Shown here one piece after another: positions 31,306-45,700 of a stretch of DNA of 64,000 nucleotides. The position numbers and the translations under genes are program-made. Every line of letters starts with the position of its first letter. Within the stretch, counting starts at the first letter, position 1. The stretch is from Sanghuangporus weigelae (Eukaryota > Basidiomycota > Agaricomycetes > Hymenochaetales > Hymenochaetaceae), in assembly GCA_033182465.1 (NCBI GenBank), contig CP137322.1, forward strand, positions 620,001 through 684,000, given 5' to 3'. Under the pieces are notes generated by a model. The model did not search any database. It was not told the origin of the DNA and saw only the letters and a program-made list of their open reading frames with translations.

Positions 31306-34300
31306 TGATTGTCCTTCTGGAGTGAGTTCACCCGCATGGACGTCAGTATCAAAACGTTAACTCAATCTTCAATACGACTATTGGCAGAGTTTACCCACGT
31401 TCGCGCGACTGTCGCTGTTGTGCCTTCTCTTGTTTGACTGACGCTCAATTTTGACTCGTCAAGGCGCATATCACTTGAATTCCCTCGTCATTGATTTGTT
31501 GTTCCACTAGGAGGCGGTACGGTTAGACTATCGGCATCAACTCTCAGGCTATTGATTATTTTCCTGTGCTTCTCCAAATTTGCCCAGTCGTTTCCATGTT
31601 TGCCAAACTCAAAATCTAGATTTGGTGGCTCTCAATCAAATTCTTGATATCTATTGCATCTTAGGATCATTCAGGATTCATTTTGTGGCTAGCGCCTTGT
31701 TGCAATCTTCTTTACTGTTCCAAAAGTCTATCCTCCGATCTACTAATTTCCTCCGTTCATTTTGCAAGGTTCTCACATGAACAGCATACAGGACAGGCTT
31801 CTTTGGGCCATACTTCCAGAAATGCACTGAGTCCTTTGTCTACGGGATCGGATCGGGGCGGCCCGAGAGAGCGACCCTCCTGTATGATCAGCGACCACTC
31901 ATAGCACCCACAAACAATTAATTGTTTGTCACTGAACTTTATGTTGAGGCCCGACTTAGTCGGCTAACTTAATTTATCCTGTTGAATGGACAACTGCAGG
32001 GTCAAGGCTGATGGTGGATCGTGGGTAGACCGTGGAACTGTGGAAACTTTAGGTCTTTTGGGGGTCTGTTCGTTAGCACAATGTGACTATGAAGACGTAA
32101 CTCCACCCTCAGTACCTTTATTGATGATTTGAGATGGCTCATGTGCCGCTACTTGTGGCGACTTCTCACCTGTACGTTGATACAGTGGCTCACGCATCTG
32201 TTCATATCAACAAACATAATGAAATCTTCGGGGTATCGTTGATCCTGATATTGACTCGAAAGAGTTTCTCTCCAAGGTCTTCTGTTCCGGTCGTAGGAGG
32301 GCAACTACCGTGCTGGATTGATGCTCTTGATTCTATGTTCTATTTTATAGACTTTGCCGACGAAGCACCGTCCGCGTTGCAGTAGCTTCAATTGTTTCCC
32401 AGGTGCTTCTATCCACATTTATCTGGATGATAATATCACACCTGAAGGGAGGCGATCTATCATGCCGTCAGCTCAGGCCTACTTGTTGATAATCAAGCTT
32501 GATTATCAAGTTCAAGGTATGTGCGGAGAAAGGGCGTTGTTAGCTCCGACTAATAGAGGTTTACAGATATAGAAAGCACATTCGCGAAGCTGGCCTTACT
32601 GCACTGATCATGAGAGATATCACTTCATTTAGGAACAGCACTTGATGCAGCTTTAGATGCGCACAGTTCAACGAAGCAAGCGACAGTGCTTCGAGAGGCA
32701 TGCTTCGGAGCCGTTTCCGACTGTTCTTTGCTTCTAATACCACCGCACGGAACTCTTCGAGGCTCATGCTCGACTGCCTGCTGGGACCTTACGCTTGTGC
32801 TCTTTTGGAACGTATCATCCTTACCGTTATGGTGCACGGATCTTCAATTGCAACACCTCCGGCCGGTCTCGCGCATTCACCGAAGAATACACGTCCTCTA
32901 CCGATTTCAGCTCTTGCGGCTTCCCGTTCCTTTTCATTGTATGCTTGGCCCTTTCACGGGGAGAGTGACGTCGGCAGAATATTGCCACAGCTGCTCACAC
33001 GCAGCGAGCTCTGCTAGAACTAATGTACCGCTATTCGATCAGTATTTCCACACCTTTTGCGCGTGCTCACGCTCTCCACGTTCTCCTGACGCATGTCGAG
33101 AGAGATTGATGTTCTTTACGCAGCGAAAAACGATTGTTAAAGCCGTCCCAGGAAGCTAGCTGATTCGAATTCCTACTTGGCCGTTCTCATATTAACGCAT
33201 CATCGCTCCCGCATTCATAGGCTTGATCCGAATCCAGTCCTACGAGAACTACGCAATCTGCAGACAAATTTTCCAACTTATCTGCTGTGGGAGGCACGTA
33301 TCTATGAAATCGTCATTAAGTGTTTATTGTAGAAGAACAGGCGCGTACGTCCTCAAGTCTCTGCTTTAGTTCTACCTTAGGAGATGCTCCGATGGATAAT
33401 GAATGGCGGTACGAGCACGGGGCTTTGGTGACCAATGACGGCACTTTGTTATTCATTGAAGGTGGATTTGAATAGTGCGACCTATTCAACCCGGGCTTGT
33501 TCCTTTGGCTCTGCTTCCGCCGACGGCTTCGGTCACGGAATGACCTACATTGAACAGCACGGGAACAAGCCGACAGGAGATCCTGAAATCTCTTCCATTC
33601 TCATCAGTGACGAGAAGTCGTTCCCGAATTCGAATGAGCTCTGAACTCTGCGCAGGTCAGGCGACGCCACTTCCCCTTCTCATGACTGGCTCTCAGAAGC
33701 ATATCAGGAGCATCTTCGCATATTGTATTTATAGTGAACTGGTAGAGAAATTGGCAGGGAAGCTGCTCAGTACAGCGTGCCTTTCGGCCGCACCTTTGCG
33801 CTATTGAATCTTAAAGAAATGAAATAATGGCTATACAGAACACATAGCTTAGCCAAGGATAGCGATGCATTGCTTCTTCATTTAATAATGCATAACGTGC
33901 TTCTCTGGTTACGGTTCGTCGTGGAAGGGCATGCGGGAATCCACACGTACCACGTTAATCGCACAGATGCCTATTCACGCACAATACTGTCTACCAAAGC
34001 AATGATATTGAAGTTCGCGAATACAATAGGTATTTACTAGGTATATTTGATATATAAAACAAAGCAGCGGGGAATCTGGGCGAGTAAACAATGACGCGAT
34101 TAAAAGGAAAGAACGAACAACAAGTCTTGATGATACATAGTACATGGCATAAAGTGGTAAGGAAACAGAATACGAGTTACTATTGCTACAATGTATTCGT
34201 AATGGTAAAAGAGGAAGAGCTTGTAAGGATTTGCCATGATTCAGAATCCATTAAGACAGAGTCGAGGAATCTCAAGGACTTGCATAGTTGGTCAAGTACA

Positions 34301-34343
34301 AGACTGAGCTGTCGTGCGAGAAACGAGGGCATCGTATCACTGT
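31306..34343. other. 3-kb stretch without a recognisable gene
   Basis: Several medium frames on the plus strand (32134-32385, 32686-33159, 32700-33017, 33435-33644) do not assemble into a convincing spliced gene. One frame around 32360-32460 encodes a hydrophobic run (VAVASIVSQVLLSTFIWMII) that could be part of a membrane protein. It may be a decayed gene, or a lineage-specific gene with small exons that I cannot resolve. No transposon hallmarks were seen. Confidence 0.35.
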
Positions 34344-37300
34344 TCAAAATTTGGAACTAAGAGAGCGAGGGAGAGAATAACTTCGTCGAGGCGGAGAGCT
34401 GATGCCAGCTTTCCTGCAATGGTCGTCCAGCTGCATCCACAGAGCATCGTACTGCTCCCGTTGGGCTAAGCAGTAAATCAGTAAACGAGACAATAACTTA
34501 CAGACTCATTGATAATCGAGCGACGTACCATAACATGGCCAGAGGGCGCTGAGCATGTCCAACGGGACTAGGAATGACTTTGCCAAGTCGAGTGCTTCAA
34601 TCAGTGTATTGTCGTAGACCCAAAGAGACATGCTTCTATAAGCACAGGTAGAATCAGTGATCGCAGATAGAACTTTTGAGGGTAGTCAATACACACATGG
34701 CCAATTGTGTCATAAACCACCACTGAAAGAAAGGAAAGCCGTGAATACCGAGCAAATTGGAAGAAACTCGACAACTGGAAACTGACCACGTAGAAAGGCC
34801 GCCGGGCAAGTATGCGAGCCACAGGATCTCGTCCATCGTATAGAACAGACTTGAATCGATTCGCCGTTTGAGTTTGATAGTAAACTTGTGAATGAGGGGA
34901 GGAGAAAGGAAGATGTCAGTTTAACAGAAAACCATAAACGAAAAACCATATTCGCGGAGGCTTCCGTGTTTTCCGCGGGTATTGCCCTCCAAGAAGAATA
35001 AAATAACAAGTCTAGAAGCTGCACTTAAAGCGCCGCTACAGGAAAAACTCGGAACGAGTGATGTGGGAAGGGAAGAAAGATGACTGGAAGGGCAAGGACG
35101 GGGAAATAGGAAATATAAATTGAATTGACACTTACTCCATTCCTCGGCCTGGCTACGATTGAACTTCGGCATTGTCCCAGTGTCAACATTCTGAAGCCTG
35201 TTTGCACCGTGCATCGATAATATGAGCGACTAAGCTCGATATTTTGAGTACACGAGTGCGACTACACGCACCTTCGAAATTCGTAGGAAACCGCGATGCG
35301 AGTGCTAGAGTCGCCGTTAGAATATTCAACCAAGTCGGCGAAGCTCGCACTCACTTGAAAATATGTTCCCGGGTCATATACATGAGATGGGACTCCGATG
35401 AGCAGTGGTGTGCGTCGAGTGCATCTTCGATATCCGCGGCTTCCAGCCATGCATTGACGGAAAACTCCGCCTTGTCCGAATCACTCGCGAGTTTACGCAA
35501 GTGTAGACAGCTATTCCAAAGCAGCATACTTCTACAATAAAGTGCCCAAATCGACTGCTTCGGCGACCACTGCGGGCCTCCTTGGCCATCATCGGCGGAG
35601 CAAGGCCTCTTTTCTCCGGGGAATAACAGTGCGTACTGGAGGTAAGGAAAATCAAAAAATGATTCCGTTCAAATCATTAGGTGGCTCTCGACCGCGATAA
35701 GAAGGTGAATACACACATTCTCGGGCCGGCTGATGAAAAGATCAAGGGGTTCCTTGTGAAGAGCGGTGCTTTGGACAGCGTGATCAGCGCTAAGGGCTAA
35801 TCAAGACCATCTGTGAGTTAGAACACGTCCTTTAGCACTGAATTCTCGTTGATTACGTACAAAGAGCTGCCCAACAGAGTCTGCGAGTTTGTTCCCGTTC
35901 AATTTCCTCAATAGTCAGAGCGGGGTCCCAGCTGATACTCGTCGACCACGTTGGGGATAAACGTCCACCCCGGCCTAGGTCAAGCTGTGGCGAATGGATC
36001 GGCGGGGCACAGTAGCATCTGTCTTCCAGAGTAATATCATGAGATGCAGGACGTGGAACAATCGGGACGGAATCAGGCGAAAAGACACAAGCGTCCGGGT
36101 CCGCGAGGTCAATTGCCGTAAGAGCCAACGTGCGTATGATTTGATCAAGAAGAATGAGCGACGAACAGACTCTTTCGGAACTATGTTGTGGATGAGCTGA
36201 AGACTCGAAAACGGCCAAAAGCTAAATTCGAGATCAAACGGTTAACAAAGCCACAAAGCCTGGGAGAATACCACACGCACTAATGCTGCTTGAGCCAGCG
36301 AAGGGTCAACCGACGAGGCATTCCATGACGCCTCAAGGTGGGTTTGGGCAACATCACGCAATCTAAGAGCCCTTTGGCGACCCACTTCTCCTAACTCAAT
36401 CTCACTGGACTGCAAGAGCGTCGCGAGAGCCAGAGCCGATAGGACAAGCGCCGGTTGTATTCTCTCCCTTTCGGACGGGTCAGAGAGTCTCCGGAAGAAG
36501 TATTGTTCGTTCAGAAACGAAAGCCAATGAATGGAACTATTAAAGCTGAATAACACGACTATGTCAGGCATATATTGATCAAGGAAAATAATTATATTTA
36601 GAGCGTACAGTGAGGTTAAGTCGTTGATTATAGCGCCTTCGCTGTCATTACAAATCAGACATTGTCTATTTCAACAAAAATACGCCAGTAACAACTCACG
36701 ATTGCTCTGGTGAAGATGAGTATTCGAGTAGTAGAGTGTCCCACCATAGCTTATTACTATTAATATCAGAAGAAGGGGAGGGAAGATAGACATGCGCAAC
36801 AGGGGAAATGGCATTAATATTCAACTGTCGTGCAAAGGAGCGGCCACTGAGTTCGGAATCCGATAAGCTTCCTGCACTCGATTGTTCGTACTTCGAGAAA
36901 GGATCGTCCCGAAAGGCGGACTACAAATCATTCATACTTTCGGCATCAGCACAGATTTACAGATACACAAACAATTAATCAAGACAAGAATTGGCGTACC
37001 TTGGGATGAAACCGTAAGTCCGCATGCGGTGAGAGTGCACTAAAGGTGTGGTGTACTGAAATAGTCGTCGTTGGCGACGCGCTGCCCGAGGACAGGTGAT
37101 GATGTGACTGCGACGACTGCGTTGAGTGTGTCCGCGAGTGCGAATTCGAATTGCTAAGCTGACCGGAACCATACGCCGACTGCGGGCGCTCCATGAAATT
37201 CATATCCAAGCGTAAACCGAGATTCCCCTTCGTATGCGAGCTACCAACTAGACCTACAGCAGCTTGATGATCTGAAATGTCTGTTCGTATGCTACTGTGA

Positions 37301-38612
37301 GCGAGCGACGCGCCCGTAGAATAGTGATGCCCATCGGCGCCGATCGGTAGGACTCCACCGCTGGGTCTTTCGTCAGAATCTCTATACGAATCCTCTGACT
37401 TAACTGTAACCGGTGGGGAAGAGATCGCAGACGGCGGTACGGAAGCGTCTCCATTGTTCTTCTTCTGTTTCTTCTTGACGGGCATCGAGCCATCCGCGGG
37501 CCGCTTCTTGCACGAGCGCTGCCGCGTCCCAGGACGCTTATCAGGGCCGCGGCGCTTCGGGACAGCATCGTAATGACAGTCATTCTGGCGGCGAATACAA
37601 TTATTGCACGAAGGGCGAGTTGAATCGCATCGGATCTTTCGCGCACGACTAGGAAGAACGGATACCGTTTAATTAGTAATTCTTCAAGTTGTGATTATCC
37701 TTGGGAACGCGTGTACGAACCATTGTCGGCATGCAATGACAACAAGAGACGGCTGGCGCCTGGCAGACTCAATAGCAGAGCTGCCACTGGATTCCATGAT
37801 GGGTAGCCTCCCGCTTATCGCACTCGTGCCTGCCGAGATGGGGGATATCATTTCTTGATGCATTCCTGAATGAAACTCCGTGGCGTGTACGGTATCCGAG
37901 TCAATTCGGCCCAACATGCGATTGCTTGGAGGTAATGAAGGGGGATTCGACGGGAGTAGCGAGGGTATCGTCAGTGGGCGTGGCATCTCCACCAGGGCTT
38001 TGCTACCCGGATGTCTGCTGCCCTGGGGGAATACAGGCGTAGAGGTCGGTAACATCTGGTCATCCTCTCTGGGTATATATCGTCGTTCGGTCTCAAACGT
38101 GTGCTGAGAGTGATTCATATAATTCGAATATTGAAGATCGCCTTGCGCATGCGGTGAGTATTGCAAGGGAACATATGCAGGCAGACCACCATTGGCGTCA
38201 GGATGATTCACAGGGAAGCGATTCGCCATCAAGCCCTCTACGGTCCGTATATCAAGGTCGGGGGGCGGCGGTCGGACTTAAATTATAATGACATTTATAA
38301 TCAAAGTTTGCGCCGATAAGGTATTTAGTGGTGGAAAGTCAAGTAAGACGTCGCGACCGGAGGTCAGTTAATCAGTTACACAATTGAACAAAGTGCCAGG
38401 GTGAACTGTTAGCACGCTAATCGTCTCGGGAATAGTATTGATAAGGGCCACTTACAGCCATGCCTGCGGGCGTCCATGGGATCAGATTCAATAAAAGTTG
38501 GAGAATGGAGGCCGGAGCCGTCTTCGCTAGATTGAGGCGCGTCGTCGGTGTACGGATATGAGAAGGGAAGATAGAAAGATGAGGAGCCGTCGGCGGCTGT
38601 GCCGACGACCAT
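34344..38612 (-). CDS. Zn(II)2Cys6 transcription factor with fungal-specific regulatory domain
   Basis: A multi-exon gene. Exon 1 is 38612-38456 and exon 2 38276-37721. Exon 3 (37648-37000) completes the binuclear zinc cluster split at its second Cys: ACRQC-RARKIRCDSTRPSC-NNC-IRRQNDC (six Cys), with the basic linker KRRGPDKRPG. Later exons give the fungal transcription factor domain: NSNKLWWDTLLLEYSSSPEQ, PALVLSALALATLLQSSEIE, TLEDRCYCAPPIHSPQLD, IEREQTRRLCWAALC, MDEILWLAYLPGGLSTW and FPFFQWWFMTQLAM. The end is WMQLDDHCRKAGISSPPRRS at a TGA at 34344. The intron 38455-38277 was chosen because it joins MDARRHG to PPPPDLDIRTVEGLMANRFP in frame. Target genes are unknown. The long Ser/His/Thr-rich linker after the zinc cluster is typical. 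Confidence 0.85.
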
Positions 38613-41600
38613 TGAAGATACGGTATGGGACGCGTTGGGGTGCAGAGATGAGGCGGGAGATGGAGTGCCAGAGGATATACGCGGCAGAAGGAGGGGAGCT
38701 ACGGAGAAGGTGAAGGTATTTACAGCATGAAGCGGGAGCCACGCGAGAGAGGGAGAGTTTAAGAATTGATTTTTGAGGAGAGGTGGGAAGTGATTGTGGG
38801 TGTTTCCTGTCGACAGAGAGAAGGCTTCGAAACGAAGAATATGGCCTTGCGTTATTGCCCTGCCCTGGTTCAGAAAATTAGGTTTGGTTGCATACGTACT
38901 TTTCCCTTTTCCCTAGCACGGTCAGCTCCGTAGCCAGAATCTTGGTCCGCAGATCGAACAATCGATTTTTTAGCCGATGAATTTTATTCATATTTATTCA
39001 TTTTCCTCTTCATCTACTGTAGTCCCAGGCCAGAGATATAAAACGCAAGAACTCACCCATAGGCTCGTACACCGATACCGTTGCTCGCAAATCCGTTACC
39101 AATGGTAGCGACGTACGTGCCGCCGAATCAAGGACCGCAAAGGCGTTGTAGCTATAGGAATAGGAATAGAAAAGAGAAAGTGAGAAGGAAACCCTGGCCA
39201 GGGCAAACTCCGGAGAAAATGACGTAAACGCAATAATGGATAGAATTCATCTTCTTTTCCGGACATTATTTCCCACTGGCATTTCTAGGGAATGGGAATC
39301 AGCCCCCATCTTGCTGCTCACTTCTCTTCTCATCCCGTGAGTTTAATGGTCGCTGTGCTTGATACACACTCACGACCATGGACGAGTCCACGTTAGTATG
39401 GTCTCTGTCAAAAGCCAGAAATCAGCCAAACACAGAGAGAACCCAAGACTGATTCAATTCATATTACCAATTCTCTTTCTCCGTCGCCCCCGGCAACAGC
39501 GTTTACCACTCTGGGACACTTTTTCTCGGAGCACCAGTCGGCCCCCAGCGCCAGCGGGGCGAGCTCCATTCTGAATCTAACTCCATCAGATCGGAAAACA
39601 ATCTCGTGTCTGGTCAGAATTGTAACATCAATATTATTTTTTATCATCTTTCTTTTTATCTGGCTTCTTCTCTCCTTCTTACTTAGTTTAGAAGTCTGCA
39701 AGAGTCCCACCAACGCCGGTGAGCGAAAGCAGACGGGCGACACGGCGAAACTGTATCGAAGGGAATCAGCAAAAACTCAATTCATTGAGTCACGGCTGTG
39801 CGGGGCACGCGTCGTCGCGTGGCCAATGACTCCTATTTCATGGAATTCATCCTTTTCCATCGTTAGGCCTATTTCCGTTCCGCCTCTCCAACACCGCTTA
39901 TTCAGTTTAGCATTTCCGCTCTGTAAATCCTATTCTGAAGAATGACGCGCTTTGGGAAAGCCTGAACAGACGTTCAAGGGCAGCTTCAAAGCTCCTGGCT
40001 CTGGCTCTATAATAATGAGCAAGATGCAGAATCCAGTTGCTCTCGACATTGATTCTCATTTCTGAAAAGCCACGCCTTTCCTTCCAAGGACGGATGGAAT
40101 GGAAACCGAGGTGGGTCTGGCCTGCAACTCGCTCTTAGTCACTCGGGAGTCAAGCAAACGTGTATTGAAACTCTCGCGGGACGCCCATTGACCGGTCTGC
40201 TGACACTCGTCCTACCTCTTTGTCTATGTTTTAGTGTTTTTATGTGTCTTTTCCCATGTTCGGACTTTGGATGGATGATCAAATTCCGGGCCGGCTCTGA
40301 CCCGGGTTGTTGCTAATACTGCGAAATCCGTTGGCTGTACCTCTCTTCTCCTGTCGAATCGTCGCAGATCATACCAATGGTCGGTTATCGGATGACGGTG
40401 AGCATCGACATTCGCATAGTCTATAGATATCATCGATCATTAAACTCGAGTCTTGTTAGGATAGGTATGCTATGGGAAGCAGCGCGGTGAGGCCACCCTC
40501 ATCGTCAACCGCCTGATCTGGTGAATTTGTTATTGTTCTTACGTATTCTGTACATAATACCTCAGTCTTCTCGCTGTGGCGCTCGCTTTGCATCATGCGA
40601 GGACCTGCGAGGACCGGACGAGTAAATCAACAAATCAACGATAGGTTTCTTCTTCATCAGAAAAGACGGAGAAACGCCAAAATTGGGTCAGAAAACCATA
40701 ACCAGAAAATCTTCTCCGTTTTTCCCGCCCTTGACAGTTGTCGGGAAGATCGTTGACAAGGGATACTTGCGCTAGAAGCGCCCGTCGCTGCCGCCCGAGT
40801 TGACGAGAGCCGCTTTTGTTTGTGAAACCAAAGCAATCCTCCGCTCCGAATCCAGTTACCGTGCCTAGATCTCCTGTGCACCATATTGCCGATCAGTTTG
40901 CAAAGGCGGGCTATCCAATACCAATAGACCAGCTCCAACAAGAAAATAATCAAGACCATAAAATTCTCTGCATAATAAGATCCATCTCACCATGTTTCTT
41001 CTTGAAGATTACGTGGACAAAAAAAGCGAAATTTCAATGAATGGGATCCGCTTCTCCCTTCATACGTGCTTGTCGTAAACAGCATCGCTCGGTTTTCGGG
41101 AACATCCTCAGACTGCGAGTCAGATGAGCGATACGGAAGATGCGAACTTTTCCGAGGTAACCTAACAATCTAACTGGATGATTTCGTTTCTCTCTCGATC
41201 GTCGGCGTCGGTGCCGGCGCTTGGCCGATAGAAAGCAACGTGCGCGTGCGACGGTGCCTAGACATGCGCGCAACCACTAGTAGCGCTTGTCGTCATCTCC
41301 AAATGTTCGCCTCCGTAGCAGACTGTTCTGATCTTTCTTCGCTGTTTAAGTTCCAGCCGGTGATCCAACTCAGCATCTCGCTTGATAACAGACTTTGATT
41401 GATAACTTAACTTTCTTTCTAACGAACCGACTAGCTTTCCGCGAAACATTGATATAGCTCCAACCTTTCGTAACCTCCGTGATGCATGATGCAAGAGGCC
41501 TGCAAGAGGATGCAAGCCAACAATCTACATTTGTTTGTCCAGCATCATGTTTCTAAAATTTCCTCAGCGAATTAACGACTTCCGGATGATCAATGTTTCT

Positions 41601-42768
41601 CACCATCTCAACATCTTCCCATCCATCGAAGCGCGTGGCCCCGCATCACCTCCACTGCTAATCCTATTCCCTCGTCGTGAGTCCCATGGCGCTCACTTCG
41701 CCGAGTGTCTCGTGTGCTGCCATCCCATGAGAACATTGCCGTGATAGCGACATCCGTTCCTCTTTGTACGTGTTGTCTTCAGATTCAAATGCGCTATCGT
41801 ACTCAGTCCCACGCTGATAAGTAAGTACACCACACCAAAGCAATCAAAACTGCTTTAACTTATTTTGCGTTTCAGACGCGATCAAAGAATTCATCTGAAA
41901 TGAAAATGGCATACTCTTTTGCACCACTCGAAACGGAATCACTATCAGTGTCTATGCCTACCTTAACTATGTCCTGCATTTCTCTTTCCGTTTCAGATCT
42001 TCCTCGACTAGACAGCGCTAGTGATGTCCGAAAGTCTGAACCTTTCTCCCTTGGTTGTATACGAGACCATCGTTGTTATGCCAGATTTTCTTTCAGATCC
42101 TCCACCTGGTGCTGCACAGCTGCACGCTCCTATCTTTCCCTAAATAAAATTCAGCGCTTTGCATTCCTCGTCATGCGTTACGTCTGCGTCGTTCCGGCAA
42201 AACTTCGCAACATCTGCAAGGACAAATGGAGGAATCCCCTAGAAAAAAAACATGGTTTGGCATAATATCATCAGACTTCGCCGAGCCATCGCACATTGAT
42301 GTCATGTCAATATTACCTGAAATAGACTAGCTGCCGAGCCAGTGTAACGTTCCTTACGCAAATCCGCACAGTATTCAACTGGATTGTATAAAAGTCATAG
42401 CCCCTCGGGATTTCCAGTTGTAACCGGAGGCGCGACGGAGGCATCCAGGAACAAATAATATTAGAGAATGAGTAATACCAAAATCATATGTAAATTGCCT
42501 TTCCATAAGTGAATTATACAAGTGATGGAAAACGATGAGATGAAGCGATGAAAAGGAATCGTGTCAGAGTCATGAACGTAAGGAAATATGAAAGTAGATT
42601 GGGTTCTAGCCATCCAACATGGGATGAAATGGTATAGAGGAGATGGCTGGATTAAGCAAGGTTCCCATTGTTCCGACAGTGGAGTGGGCCTCTCAGAAAG
42701 TTTCCTAGATATGCTGATGAAATAAATGCAAATCAATTGTCCATGAGCCAGTGTAGAGACTGAGTCGG
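38613..42768. other. 4.2-kb gene-free region
   Basis: This stretch lies between the start of the zinc-cluster gene and the stop of the CLC channel gene, both on the minus strand. Short frames have no similarity or consistent splice signals. The right 300-400 bp are the 3' flank of the CLC gene. The left part is probably the promoter of the zinc-cluster gene. No repeat family or RNA gene was recognised. Confidence 0.4.
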
Positions 42769-45700
42769 TCAGCGTGCTCCCGTGTCGTTGACAAAAGCGA
42801 TCCAGGCATTCTTCTCGATAACGCCTTCGTCTATCCAGGTCCATAGACAAGATCAGCGCTGAGATCTTTACAAAAAGGAAAAGGACAAAACGCACAATAA
42901 CCATTCGGATCAGTAACAATAACGTATTTCGTCCCAAGCTTCGCGAACAATTGCTGCACAAGCTCAGGTGGCGAGTTTGTCTGGACCATTAACGGGACCT
43001 AATCACCAAAAAATTGGTCAGGTGTCTCAGTTGCAGATCATTATTTCTCGCCACGCACCTGGTCGGTATAAATTGTGAAGTCGAGCGGATCACTACTGAT
43101 AGCGGGTGCGGATTCAGTAAACGACGATCCTGCGGAGACAGCTCCTCTACTGGCGATCTCGGCGGCAGTGTTAAAGTAGCAGATTGCATCCGCGTCGTCA
43201 GCTACGATTGCTATAGAGAAAGGAATTCAGTCCGACTTGTCGCTCGTTGACCAAAGGCAAAGCCACGTGTCGTTGGTACGCACCTAGCGCGTGCTCGAGC
43301 TCGCTGAAACCAATGTATCCGGCCACCCTCATCCCCTGAAAATCAGGACGTAGAATAGGGAAACCACTATCAGCGTAGCCAGCGGTAAGCGCTTCTCGGA
43401 GTCTATCACGGAGATTCTTGACAGTATTTGACTCATCCAAACGGATCACGCTGACATTCCTATCAGTCTATAAGTACGCTATCAGCATGAAACTATTGAG
43501 AAATAGAGCGCTTTATCGTGTACCATATCAGAAACCAGGAGATTCCCCCACAAATACTCTCGTTTGGCATCTAAGTACGGAAGCTGTGCTAGGCTGCGAG
43601 GGATCAATAATTTGTCAGATAAATCATTCCGTGAGCTTACTCAATAACAAGATCATATATTCCTTTTGGTTCCAAAGCGTCTGCGACAGTCTTCGCGGCG
43701 AGGACGGATAACATAACGGGAACGGCATAGGTGAGAGTGTTTGTCAATTCAAACATGATGACAGCCAACGATACGGTCGTGCGCTATGCAGAACAAACAA
43801 AGTAATCAACAAATTGCTCTCACTTTGATCAACAAGGTGGTTGCTCACCGTGACGCCCGACAAAGTAGCCGCTGCTCCGACCATAGCATATAACCCTGGA
43901 ATCACACAGTTCTTGTCACCATTGCATGCTTTGAACATGCCGAGGTCCGGGCGTGTCAACTGCAGGTATTGAACGCCAATGCCTAGTATCCTGCCGAAAC
44001 ATGCACCCACGCCCAACGTCGGGATAAAAATCCCTGCAGGCAGCTTGATACCGAACGTAACAATGGTCAGAGTCCCTTTCACAACCAATGCCACAGCAAT
44101 AGATTTGGCTATCGGACCCGCTAGACCGACAGGATCGCGTGGACAAAGGCCTTCGTGCCAGTCATCGTCTGAGCCGCACTCCGAGAATAGGTCATATACC
44201 AGCTCAGTTCCTCCCATGCGAGTAAACGGATTGAGGAAGCAAAGTAATGTTGTGACCAAGGTAACCTACAGAAACTACTGTTGATTGCAGCATGCCGGTG
44301 AAGCCGCATAGACCTTACCAGAAGAACTTCTGCTACCGGATGACTCCTTAGCCACGTGCCATTACGAACGTATTGGCTCCATCGGATATTCAGTTTGGAG
44401 AAATAAGCACCATATACACCCTAGTAGAAGTCAGTCAAAGAGAATTTATTCTCAAACTAATTGCACCTACACCGAAAACACCAAGTAGGAGAAAAAAAGC
44501 AAGTTCAAAGGCATGCCAATCCTATTGAGGATACCAGCTTCAGTACTAATAACTACGCAAGAAACAGTAAACAGAATCACCTTGTCGTACGTTACTTGGA
44601 ATAAAACGAGCTTCCCTGTGCCAAGCGGATCAAGAAACTTCAATGTGATCGCCGCAATCATGGCGCAGAAAAAGCTGAGAACAGCATCGGCGGAGTATCA
44701 ACTAAGAGTATGGGAAGAACGACGCAGTATATCTTTACCTCTGCCACATAACCTGGGAAGGCAAATGAATGAAAGAACATGAATAGGAATCACTCAATAC
44801 CAAGAAATGCTTTGGACGCACCTTCGGCGGGAAGTAGTACGATACTTCTTCAAGGCTGAAAAGAACGCCACCAATCGGAGCACCGAACGCAACTGCTACA
44901 CCCGCGGCAGCCGCAGAACTAAGCACCTCACGGCGCTTCCCTACAGAAAAGATCATTGATTCATATCCACAAGCTCTCAAATATGGGTCGGTCCCATTTT
45001 CTAACCTTCATTCGTCTCATACTTGGGAAAATAGCGGCTTACGATATTACCAATACAACACGCGATGTGGACGAGAGGACCTTCTTTGCCTAAAATGAAC
45101 AATTATAGCATAACTACCTGCACACAGCTTAAAGACGGAGTGATGTGAACATACCTAGACTCAAACCAGAGGCAACAGATAAAGCCAGACCCACAGACTT
45201 AGTAAACAGAGTGCGTCCTCCGAGATACCCGTGAATGACGAAGCCTGGCCATAAAATGCTTATGAGTCGTTGTTATGCAACCATGCCGATAGTCTCGCAC
45301 CTGACAAGATAGTTTTAACTTCAGGAATTCCGCTCCCGGCTGCCTTTCGAAGCAACCGATTGAATTCGTTTATAGTTTGGAAGCCAGAAAACGTGGACTC
45401 ACGAAATACAAGACTTTCCTCTTAGGTGCTGGAACGTTTGATTTGTCATTCGGTTCAAACTCAGGACTAAGCACTCCGGAGTCTTTGTCAGAAATGAATG
45501 ATGGAGACGCCGTCAAGTGGATAGTCAACAGCGACGAGAAAGCTGCAAGGCAAAGCTAAGATTAGAGAAGACGGGTATCAATGAATAGGATGTACACGAT
45601 TGCATGGTTTCCTCGTACCGCAATCAACGCATATATGATGTATTCAGTGGCCCATGAGCCAGGTTTGAACCATCGGCTTGGAGCCTGACCATCGTTGCCC

